The position numbers were made by a program, and so were the translations under genes. This document shows positions 54,783 through 64,000 of a stretch of 64,000 nucleotides of DNA, in pieces. The stretch comes from Euglena gracilis. Its lineage: Eukaryota; Euglenida; Euglenophyceae; Euglenales. The stretch is taken from the NCBI GenBank assembly GCA_039621445.1, contig CP154954.1:26238954-26302953 (forward strand). The letters are read 5' to 3'. Below the pieces are notes generated by a model. It did no database searches. It was not told the origin of the DNA and worked only from the letters and a program-made list of their open reading frames with translations. The first letter of the stretch is position 1, and each line of letters begins with the position of its first letter.

Positions 54783-56373
54783 GTGTCGTATCCTCCCCCG
54801 CTCGGCGGATTGATATCCGCAAATTTCCCACAATTTCTGCAATTTTCCGCAATTTGCGCGATTTTCCGCAATTTCCCTGCAATTTCCACAAATTTTCTGC
54901 AATTTTCCCGCATTTTCCCCCCTTTCTGCAGTTTTCTTTGCATGAACCTGAAATGCAAAGGTAAAATGAGTTCCGGTCACTTCTCGAGCGTTTCATAAGG
55001 GCATCCAGGTGCTTTTTTTGCTTACCTCCCTCAAATAATACCCCCCCGGGTATTATTTTTTTTCGCCCGAAGTCCCGGCCCGAGGGGGTATTATTTGGGG
55101 GGTAATGGCACCCCAGAATTTTCCAAATCTTTGAAGCCCCGCAGGACCCAAAATAGTACCCAAAACCCCCTTTGGGGTCTTTTTTTTTCTTCTTCACTTT
55201 TTCATGAAATTTGGCATTTTTGGCGGCCAGACGATCCAGAAAAATAAATTTTTTCGTAATTTGTTGTCAGAGATTGTGATTCTTGGGTCGTTGGCCCGAA
55301 ATTGGGGGGGGTATTAATTCGGTCCCCGAAATCGGACCCCGAGGGGGGGGGTTGGGGGGGGTGCTATTGGGGGGAGTGTTTATTTTGCTGCATGCTTGCC
55401 AAAATTTGCCAAATTTTGCAAATTTTGAACAAATTTTGGCAAATTTTTGGCCTGTTTGTAGTTTTCCCCGAGTTCTGCTGGGAAATAATTTCGGACTGAG
55501 AAAATTTTAAATCCTGACCATATTCTACCTGATAACAAAGTTCTTGTCATTTTTTTTGCCATTTTTGGATGCTTCATCCAAGGAATTCCATATTTCCAGA
55601 ATCAGCATGTTCCCAAAATTACAAAAATTCATTTTCTTTTTTTCTTTTTGTTGGAATGAATGTGAATAACGGCTCAAAATTTACATCTATGTTGCAAAAT
55701 GGCCAAATTTGTGCAATTTTTTGAAGTCCCTTCCAGAGGAAGTGTGCCAACCCCCAAACCTGCAACTCCCGCAGTTTTTGCACAATTTTCCCACAGTTCT
55801 TCCGAAGACCTTTCATATCAATTCCCTCCCTGCTCCCTGCCAATTCCTCCGTTGGGGAAATCACTGAACTTATTTCCCTTGGTTTTAAACCTGCTTTTTT
55901 CCCTTTGGGCAGATGGCAAGTTGAATAATCATTTTGGTTGTTTGGTGGGCCGACCAGTCAGGCTTTGGGAAACCCCCAAACATAAGCGGCACCCTTAAAC
56001 TACCCTCCTCCCCCCTCTATGTCCAACAACCCCCCAATGTCGAACGACCCCCCCCCGGTTGAAGGACACTTTCTTCGGAGGTTTGGCCTGGTGCTGAGCG
56101 CCGGGCCGAAAAATTTTGTACCCAAAATCGGCCAAAAATCGGCCAAATGCCAATTTTTGTACTTTTTTTTGAGCAAAACAATATCAAATTGCCCAAATTT
56201 TTGGCGCAAAGCACAGGGCGTAAAGAAAAGATTGACCTTATTTGGGTCCCGGGAGCCCTCCAACCTTTTTTTTAGACCCTTTTAGACCCCCCAAATGCAA
56301 CTCAACCCACACGGTGTGTTTCGTTTCTTCGCTGTTTATATTTAGTATTATATGGTATATATAGTATTGTGTG

Positions 56374-56420
<47 letters not shown>

Positions 56421-56538
56421 TATTCACACACACATATTCACAGGCCGTATGTTTGGGATGTGTATTCCCTGGGGACGATTGTATCATTTCTTACCCTCCC
56501 TGCAGTTCCTTTCAAGTCACACCACCTTAAGAGCTCTG
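54370..56538. repeat. Segmental duplication, copy 1
   Basis: 54,370-55,203 is repeated at 62,285-63,119. 55,203-56,538 is repeated at 59,127-60,441 and again from 63,119 to the window end. Differences are few (homopolymer lengths and scattered substitutions), so the duplications look recent. It contains CAAATAATACCCCCCC / GTATTATTTGGGG inverted text, a T-rich CAAATTTTG array and a TA microsatellite (56,376-56,425). Confidence 0.92.
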
Positions 56539-57142
56539 ACTTAGGCGGCGCGAATTGCCCAAATTTTTTGCGATTTTTTGCACGCTTGGGGTGCGCGGGT
56601 TTCCGTTTACGAAACTCACTGTTATGTGCTCGAAATTTTGAGAGGATGGCACCAGCACAAAAATTTGGGTCGTTTTGAGTCCATTTTAGGCATTTTGACA
56701 AAGTGGCGATTTTGAGAATTTATGGTCGTTTTAGGGGGGGTTTTGGAAAACCCCCCTGGAACGCCCTGAAATTTTGAAAAACAGAAAACAGCCGGAGAAC
56801 ACCTGGCCACTGGAGCCCCGGTTGTTTGGCGATGTTGCTGGACCCCCCCCCCTCTGGAGGGGGGGTGACACAGTGTGGCAGGTGAAGAAGAGGCAACCGC
56901 TTAAGCAACCCGCGCATTTTTGAACCTCTCGTGAGTGCCGATGTCCAGTGACGGGGGAGGTGAACACACAGCACTGCCCAACAGATGCTACAATTTCTTG
57001 GAAGAGATGTTTTAAGCGGTAAATCGCGCAAAATGAGTTTTTGTGATGAAGAGATGCTGGCCTAACGGAGGGGACTGGACTGGGAATAACGTTAAAAACG
57101 AGTTACAACGGTTTACTGTGTACAGAAGTGATGATTCCTCAG

Positions 57143-59024
57143 GCGGAAACCCGCGCAGAAGGGTTTGAGAAAGAGAACAGTTCGTGTTTGTGGATGACAC
57201 GAGGGAGCGGGAAGTGGGAACGCGCAGAAACCTCCAGAAGTGGGTCATCACGTGAAGTTGTTAATGAACAGGTTTGGGGGAGCGGGAGGGGATTTTGGGT
57301 CGTTATTGAACGATGGCAGTGCGCGGTTATCCGCCTACTTCGTTTTTAGTTTGCGCGGGTTTCCGCACAGATGAGGTTTGGGCGGAAACCCGCGTGGAGC
57401 TTGTTGCTGTCCTGATGGGTTGTGTTTTGTGATGTTTTGGTGTCCCAAAGTGTCGGTGTCAGTGGTGACGTGTGGCGACATCGTTTTTGACAGTTGGGCG
57501 GGACAGGTTGAAAGGGAGCTGTGGCTGCTGCGCCGTGACAGCAAGCAACCGAGCAGGCGGAAACCCGCCTGGCATTTGAGCAGGAGGTGGACACCCTCCT
57601 CTGCAATTCGGACGCAGTAATGTTCCCCCTGGCCAGTGGTGAAGGGGTGGCTGCAGGGACAGCAGTGGAACGCACGTGTCAGTTGCCAGGCCGGGTGAGC
57701 TGCGGTAGAGAAGATGTTTTGTTACCGTCCCGAAAAACGGCCAAAAAACTGAGGTTGATTTCTCAGGAGGAACAAAAGCACCTCCCAGAGCCCTCCTCCT
57801 GGAACCCAACGGTCTTGGTGGCCCAAAATCAGGGTTTGGGGAAGGCTGACGAAGAAGTGATTCAAGATATGGACGGAGAAACTCCTGTTTCAGCAGTTGG
57901 TGGCAGCAGTCGAACAATTTCGGGGGGTTTTCGGAAGAAGTCCTCCAGGTTCTGAGAAAATCAAGGCCTTTTCAATTGTTTTTTGAAACAGTGTTACAGC
58001 ATTTTTCCTTTGAAAAGCCGCAGTTTTTGCTGAATTTCAGGCAAAATGCCCAAACCACCTCTTTTTTTCTGGCTCTTCTTCCTTTGGGGTCGGCAACATG
58101 CCTCCGGAGGAGGGAACGGTGGTCTCCACCGTCAGAAGCCGTGTGGGAGGGGGATAAACCAGAAGGCGGTCGTTCTCAACCAACGCCGGGTCAATGTTTG
58201 ACCCGGTGCATCTGGCTTCCATCCATGTAACCACCCTCAGCACAAGTGTGTCCGGTCTTTCTGGAGACCACCCCTGCTCTGAGTGCCCAAGTTTAAGGGC
58301 TGGCCGTCTCTCCTCGGTTGGTCAACCCCTGCTGGCGCAATCTCCTCTCCCTGGTTTCCGTAAACCTCCACCCCTCAAACTCACTACAACACGCCAGACA
58401 CCATTCAGTTACAAACTGCCTGGCGACCTGGCAACAAAGTCTGTCGTCCGTGTCCTCCGCAAAGATTCACGCCTGTGACTGGTGTCACAAGTAGGGTTGC
58501 AAAACTTTGCCAACAAACCAGCACAGTTTATTTCTAGGGTGGTTTCCATCTTCCACCCCCATCCCATCGTCCACAAATGCTTTGCTTTTTCTGCTCACCC
58601 TTAACCCGGCCACACGGATTCCCGCTTACACCCAGTCGCCTTACACTCACCACGTATACACACATACCAGGCGGATTCCCTCCCACCAGTCATCAACTGT
58701 TTGTGTTATTGTACGCGGTAATCCGCCATGCTTTGTTCTCACTTTTAGGCGGTAATCCGCGTTACAAGTTCAATCTACGCGGATATCCGCCTAACATTTA
58801 ACTCCGTCGTCTGACACCTCTTCTTTCGTTTTACGCGGTTATCCGCACACACTTGCAATGTTCATTCGTCTCTCAAATACTGTTATTAACGTAAACCATG
58901 GACACACAGCCCCATGTCACACCCATTCAAAGTTGGTGTTTTTCCAGCCATTTCAAACCGTTCTAGTACACTCCCAAATCACACAACTCACACACAATCG
59001 GAAATCGGCTAAGCGGAATACCGC
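57143..59024. repeat. Cluster of ten GCGG-N4-CCGC palindromes
   Basis: Perfect matches start at 57,143, 57,323, 57,355, 57,382, 57,557, 58,715, 58,749, 58,779, 58,835 and 59,013. The N4 is AAAC/GTTT, TTAT, TAAT, ATAT or AATA. A near match lies at 56,595. Eight fixed bases should occur by chance about once in 65 kb. They could be protein-binding sites or a GC-cluster type repeat. No structure joins them except spacing of about 30-180 bp within two groups. Confidence 0.85.
57534..57955 (+). CDS. Candidate exon, unknown protein
   Basis: It is open from just after the TGA at 57,531-57,533 to the TGA ending 57,955 (about 140 codons). It reads QQATEQAETRLAFEQEVDTL, ..., SCGREDVLLPSRKTAKKLRL, ISQEEQKHLPEPSSWNP, ..., KADEEVIQDMDGETP. 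The hydrophilic, varied composition is unlike the repeats. 'CGTGACAG' could be an acceptor. A minus-strand frame of 152 codons overlaps, so the strand is not certain. It lies inside the palindrome cluster and carries one palindrome in its coding text (AETRL). No family recognised. Confidence 0.3.
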
Positions 59025-59126
59025 GCAAAACCACTTCTGTTAAATTTTGGCCCAAAGCCGCCACACACCCCTCTCAGCTCAAATCTTTTTGCCCTTTTAG
59101 GTGTTTTTAAAACAGCCAAAAAAAAC
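58030..59126. other. Rest of the inter-duplication island, no clear gene
   Basis: A 94-codon + frame at 58,194-58,478 has ordinary composition but no known domain. The remainder holds five of the palindromes. Confidence 0.3.
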
Positions 59127-60441
59127 GCATGAAATTTGGCATTTTTGGCGGCCAGACGATCCAGAAAAATATTTTTTTTCGTAATTTGTTGTCAGAGATT
59201 GTGATTCTTGGGTCGTTGGCCCGAAATTGGGGGGGGGGGTATTAATTCGGTCCCCGAAATCGGACCCCGAGGGGGGGTTGGGGGGGGGGTGCTATTGGGG
59301 GGAGTGTTTATTTTGTTGCATGCTTGCCAAAATTTGCCAAATTTTGCAAATTTTGAACAAATTTTGGCAAATTTTTGGCCTGTTTGTAGTGTTTTCCCCG
59401 AGTTCTGCTGGGAAATAATTTCGGACTGAGAAAATTTTTCATCCTGACCATAGTCTACCTGATAACAAAGTTTTTGTCATTTTTTTTTGCCATTTTTGGA
59501 TGCTTCATCCAAGGAATTCCATATTTCCAGAATCAGCATGTTCCCAAAATTACAAAAACTCATTTTCTTGGACCTTTTTGTTGGAAAGAATGTGAATAAC
59601 GGCTCAAAATTTACATCTATGTTGCAAAATGGCCAAATTTGTGCAATTGTTTGAAGTCCCTTCCAGAGGAAGTGTGCCAACCCCCAAACCTGCAACTCCC
59701 GCAGTTTTTGCACAATTTTCCCACAGTTCTTCCGAAGACCTTTCATATCAATTCCCTCCCTGCTCCCTGCCAATTCCTCCGTTGGGGAAATCACTCAACT
59801 TACTTCCCTTGGTTTTAAGCCTGCCTTTTTCCCTTCGGGCAGATGGCAAGTTGAATAATCATTTTGGTTGTTTGGTGGGCCGACCAGTCAGGCTTTGGGA
59901 AACCCCCAAACATAAGCGGCACCCTTAAACTACCCTCCTCCCCCCTCTATGTCCAACAACCCCCCAATGTCGAACGCCCCCCCCCCCCCCGGTTGAAGGA
60001 CACTTTCTTCGGAGGTTTGGCCTGGTGCTGAGCGCCGGGCCGAAAATTTTTGTACCCAAAATCGGCCAAAAATCGGCCAGATGCCAATTTTTGTACTTTT
60101 TTTTGAGCAAAACAATATCAAATTGCCCAAATTTTTGGCGCAAAGCACAGGGCATAAAGAAAAGATTGACCTTATTTGGGTCCCGGGTGCCCTCCAACCT
60201 TTTTTTTTTTTAGACCTTTTTAGACCCCCCACATGCAACTCAACCCACGGTGTGTTTCGTTTCTTCGCTGTTTATATTTAGTATTATATGTTATATATAG
60301 TATTGTATGTTATATATATATATATTCACACACACATATTCACAGGCCGTATGTTTGGGATGTGTATTCCCTGGGGACGATTGTATCATTTCTTACCCTC
60401 CCTGCAGTTCTTTTCAAGTCACACCACCTTAAGAGCTCTGA
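59127..60441. repeat. Segmental duplication, copy 2
   Basis: Matches 55,203-56,538 from CATGAAATTTGGCATTTTTG to CACCTTAAGAGCTCTGA. The flanks differ on both sides at those points. It has a shorter TA microsatellite than copy 1 (about 60,313-60,325). Confidence 0.92.
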
Positions 60442-60890
60442 GCGCTGGGGGTGGCAGATGGCCAAAAGGACATTTGTGTAGGGAATTTGGAGAGCGGAAG
60501 ATTCTGCCACTTTTTTTTGTGTGCCTTGGAACCTTGGGGTAACAAGGGGGAACATTCCCATCCCATGAAACTCTGGGGATTCAGAAAAGAAAGGATTGGA
60601 ACTCATTTACACAATTTTCTTTGCGGAATTGCACCAGTGCACCAGTCATCTCGGCGTTCATACATCTTCGTCATTCTTGTGAGTCGATTTTTCGCTTCTC
60701 AGAAATACACTGCATAATCGGGTGACAACGTTCACGTTTTATTCTTTTATAACTTATTGCACATCCTGCATCCATCCATCAAATAAAAGAGTATTGTTTG
60801 CTCACTGCTAAAAAAGAGTTATGGCAACGCCTTCGTCGAACACCTGATTTACATGTCTGACCAACAACACAAAGGTCTGCATGAAAGCTG
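60442..60890. other. No recognisable gene
   Basis: Short frames only. Confidence 0.3.
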
Positions 60891-60899
60891 ACCCCAAAC

Positions 60900-61160
60900 C
60901 AGGGATTTTTTTAAGTTTGGACCCCCGGGGGGGGATGGGTCCGCCGGACCCCCTCCCCCCGGGGGGGGGTCCCCCCAGAGGGGGGTGGGATATACTTTTC
61001 GGCGCCGCAGGCGCTGAAAAAATTCTATTTTTAGCACTTTTCGCGATTTTCGGCCATTTTTTTGTGGGTCCCCCTCCCCCCCTCCCCCCCGGGGGGGGCC
61101 TCCCCAGGGGGTGGGTGGGTGGGGGGACCCCCCTCCCCCCCGGTCTTAAAAAAATCCCTG
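60900..61160. mobile_element. Intact hAT-like miniature element H3 (261 bp)
   Basis: The ends CAGGGATTTTTTTAAG and CTTAAAAAAATCCCTG are perfect inverted repeats. CCCCAAAC flanks both sides (60,892-60,899 and 61,161-61,168). The interior is G/C tracts around a GGCGCCGCAGGCGC hairpin and a 'CACTTTTCGCGATTTT' phrase. No coding capacity. Confidence 0.92.
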
Positions 61161-61394
61161 CCCCAAACACACAATTTCTGTTGCCATAGTTTAAGGCCTT
61201 TTTTTTGTGTTTCAAAATGCTTGTGTTCAACGTTTTCCCAGAGTGAGCCTGAAGGGAACCTGGCAGTTTCCCATCTGGGAAATTGTCAAGGTCCCTGGTA
61301 CCAGTCAATCTGTCACAGCAGGAAGTTGTCAGGATTTCCGGTGCCATGCATCACTTTAGCCGGAGGACATCCCATCCCCCACCAGGGAGGGGGG

Positions 61395-61720
61395 GGCTTT
61401 TTCCAGCGTCGAACCGCCCTCCCCCCATTGACGAGTTTTAGCTATTTTCCAGCTGCCAATTTTTTATTTTATTTTTGGGGTGTGGTCAATGGGATAAAAA
61501 TGGGGAGGAGATGGGTCGGAAATGGGCGGGCTAGGATAATTTTCGGTCAAACAATCGACTTCTTGCATAATTGGCAGTTTTTTGGGGGCATTTTTTGCAG
61601 TTTCGATTTTTGGCACCCATGTCGTCGTCCCCGGTTCGGGGCTTGTTTCAGCCCTGTGGGGGGGTGGGTCAGCCAGCAGCCTTTTTTTCCCAACCAGCCC
61701 ATATGTTCCAGCCTCTCAGC
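61395..61720. repeat. Diverged dispersed repeat, copy 2
   Basis: Partner of 1-330. Here the phrases read 'TTGACGAGTTTTAGC', 'GATGGGTCGGAAATGGGCGG', 'TTGCATAATTGGCAG', 'TTTTGGCACCCATG' and 'GGGTCAGCCAGCAGCC'. Confidence 0.5.
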
Positions 61721-61737
61721 TGGACCCCCTGGATGGT

Positions 61738-62280
61738 TTAGCGACGCCCTGTTCTGGTGTCGTACCAACCTCTCAGCTGACAGCTTCCGGGGGGGGGGGT
61801 GAAATTTGGTTTGCCTTTGTCCCCAGGAGGGGGGGGTTCTTGACCAGATTCCAAGTGGGTGTATTCGTGGGACAGGGCTGCCCCATGAGGTGCCTTCTGG
61901 CCTAGGATAGACCCGCCCACAAGTTCCTTCCCGACTGAGGGGACTCGTCCACTGACTTGGGAACCGCACCTGCTGGGGTCATGGACTGGAGTAACCAGTG
62001 CGTCGTCACGGTGAAGAAGACCCCCCACCCAACTAAAGCGGGGTATGTGCCTGGCAGCCACTTGGTGGACAGCGTCGTAAACGAAGTCAGTCCCGCCAGG
62101 CTCTGGCCACCTCCACGCACACAGACAAAAAGGGCCAGAGGCGAAAAGCAGCGCCAGGCCAGAATAAGAGATAAAAGGCGTCAAACCAAAAGCCGCAGTG
62201 CAGACAAGGGGGGAGATGTTCCTTTGGAGGACATTCTTATCTCAGCTTCCTTTCATCATCTTTTGGAACCCATTTCCATT
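61738..62280. other. Possible coding sequence, strand unclear
   Basis: The + frame from 61,957 ([20 protein letters not shown]) runs into Thr/Pro block 16. The minus frame 61,738-62,184 ([20 protein letters not shown]) is also protein-like. I recognise neither. A good acceptor (CCATTTCCATTCAG) at 62,280 favours an intron here on +. Confidence 0.25.
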
Positions 62281-62702
62281 CAGAGCTCTGCTTCTGCCCC
62301 CACCCCAACCGGAACGCCGTCCGCCACACCGTCCGCGACGCCAACCGGCACACCCTCCGCCACGCCGTCCGGCACCCCCACCACCACCCCATCCGCCACC
62401 CCAACCGCCACTCCAACCGCCACCCCTTCCGGCACGCCCACCACCACCCCATCCGCCACGCCCACCGGCACGCCTTCCGCCACGCCGTCCGCCACGCCCA
62501 CCGCCACACCGTCCGTAACGCCCTCCGGCACACCAACAACGACGCCCTCGGCCACTCCGACAGGCACGCCCTCCGCGACGCCGTCTGGCACCCCCACCAG
62601 CACACCGTCGGCGACGCCCACCGGCACACCGTCTGCCACGCCGAGTGGGACCCCAACTGCCACCCCTTCAGCTGCCCAGGACGGAGCCCTATTGCTGTGT
62701 CG
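62281..62702 (+). CDS. Thr/Pro/Ser-rich block 16
   Basis: Directly after a polypyrimidine-rich acceptor (CCATTTCCATTCAG) it reads [20 protein letters not shown] and ends [14 protein letters not shown]. Homology with block 15 begins at GCTCTGCTTCTGCC; upstream the two loci differ. Thr is written ACG, ACA, ACC and ACT, and Pro CCG, CCC, CCA and CCT. Confidence 0.45.
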
Positions 62703-64000
62703 TATCCTCCCCCGCTCGGCGGATTGATATCCGCAAATTTCCCACAATTTCTGCAATTTTCCGCAATTTGCGCGATTTTCCGCAATTTCCCCGCAATTTC
62801 CACAAATTTTCTGCAATTTCCCCGCATTTTCCCCCCTTTCTGCAGTTTTCTTTGCATGAACCTGAAATGCAAAGGTAAAATGAGTTCTGGCCACTTCTTG
62901 AGCGTTTCATAAGGGCATCCAGGTGCTTTTTTTGCTTACCTCCCTCAAATAATACCCCCCCGGGTATTATTTTTTTTTTCGCCCGAAGTCCCGGCCCGAG
63001 GGGGGGGGTATTATTTGGGGGGTAATGGCACCCCAAAATTTTCCAAATCTTTGAAGCCCCGCAGGACCCAAAATAGTATCCAAAACCCCCTTTGGGGTCT
63101 TTTTTTTTCTTCTTCTTTTTCATGAAATTTGGCATTTTTGGCGGCCAGACGATCCATAAAAAATATTTTTTTTCGTAATTTGTTGTCAGAGATTGTGATT
63201 CTTGGGTCGTTGGCCCGAAATTGGGGGGGGGGGTATTAATTCGGTCCCCGAAATCGGACCCCGAGGGGGGGGGCTGGGGGGGTGCTATTGGGGGGAGTGT
63301 TTATTTTGTTGCATGCTTGCCAAAATTTGCCAAATTTTGCAAATTTTGAACAAATTTTGGCAAATTTTTGGCCTGTTTGTAGTGTTTTCCCCGAGTTCTG
63401 CTGGGAAATAATTTCGGACTGAGAAAATTTTAAATCCTGACCATATTCAACCTGATAACAAAGTTCTTGTCATTTTTTTTTGCCATTTTTGGATGCTTCA
63501 TCCAAGGAATTCCATATTTCCAGAATCAGCATGTTCCCAAAATTACAAAAATTCCTTTTCTTGGACCTTTTTGTTGGAAAGAATGTGAATAACGGCTCAA
63601 AATTTACATCTATGTTGCAAAATGGCCAAATTTGTGCAATTTTTTTGAAGTCCCTTCCAGAGGAAGTGTGCCAACCCCCAAACCTGCAACTCCCGCAGTT
63701 TTTCCACAATTTTCCCACAGTTCTTCCAAAGACCTTTCATATCAATTCCCTCCCTGCTCCCTGCCAATTCCTCCGTTGGGGAAATCACTCAACTTATTTC
63801 CCTTGGTTTTAAACCTGCTTTTTTCCCTTTGGGCAGATGGCAAGTTGAATAATCATTTTGGTTGTTTGGTGGGCCGACCAGTCAGGCTTTGGGAAACCCC
63901 CAAACATAAGCGGCACCCTTAAACTACCCTCCTCCCCCCTCTATGTCCAACAACCCCCCAATGTCGAACGCCCCCCCCCCCCCCCCGGTTGAAGGACACT
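62285..64000. repeat. Segmental duplication, copy 3 (cut by window end)
   Basis: Matches 54,370 onward up to at least 56,070 of copy 1. The copy continues past the window. Short indels in T and G runs are the main differences. Confidence 0.9.

Noticed and set aside
54961-55000. Micro-exon ending at AAAG|GTAAAATG
   Set aside because: It would be about 30 bp with no neighbouring exon, and it lies within a duplicated noncoding segment.
55203-60441. LTR retrotransposon with the 1.3-kb repeats as LTRs
   Set aside because: The copies lack TG...CA ends and a 5-bp duplication. The interval between them shows no gag or pol motif, and a third copy lies further on.
62280-62894. Minus-strand Val-Gly-Val-Pro proteins opposite the Thr/Pro blocks
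   Set aside because: The frames are shadows of the + blocks. They would need Val to Asp/Glu replacements where the + reading shows Ser/Thr exchange.

Overview
This window is eukaryotic nuclear DNA from an organism I cannot name. The evidence is GT-AG splice signals around short open stretches, arginine/serine-rich and RRM-like exons typical of splicing factors, a short interstitial TTAGGG array, and miniature inverted-repeat transposons with 8-bp target duplications. Coding density is very low. G/C homopolymer tracts, minisatellites and mobile elements dominate. I see no rRNA, tRNA, operon or CRISPR.

Layout. 1-2.5 kb is repeat-derived noncoding DNA. 2.5-16.5 kb is one three-level nested insertion: an hAT-like miniature element (8-bp target duplication TTTGAGGG at both ends) holds a second hAT-like miniature element, which is split by a 13.1-kb strongly C-rich segment. 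That segment is flanked by direct copies of CCCCACCTGCAAG and ends in an A-rich CCAAAT-type tail. It contains kilobase-scale duplications, a 3.9-kb minisatellite with a 35-bp unit, and a 0.5-0.75-kb repeat family, with no recognisable gene. 16.5-28.9 kb carries the best gene evidence: an RRM-like exon near 17.7 kb and RS-rich exons near 21.8, 22.0 and 23.1 kb, all on +, plus AT-rich noncoding DNA.

28.9-62.7 kb contains sixteen blocks on the + strand that encode Thr-Pro-Ser/Thr-Gly/Ala repeats, plus a few ordinary-looking exons with good splice sites (49.7, 51.0 and perhaps 48.8 and 29.8 kb). They may be exons of one very large mucin-like gene, or a dispersed coding minisatellite. Between them lie a fossil Merlin/ISXO2-like transposase with terminal inverted repeats (34.3-35.5 kb), a near-perfect 295-bp palindrome in a TA array (36.2 kb), intact hAT-like miniature elements (39.9, 52.2, 60.9 kb), five elements bounded by TAACCCC...GGGGTTA-type ends, a 1.1-kb ACCT array, and a segmental triplication (54.4-56.5, 59.1-60.4, 62.3-64.0 kb). 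A 1.9-kb stretch between two triplication copies holds ten copies of the palindrome GCGG-N4-CCGC.

Exons are calls by eye from reading frame, composition and splice-like signals. No complete gene model is claimed.
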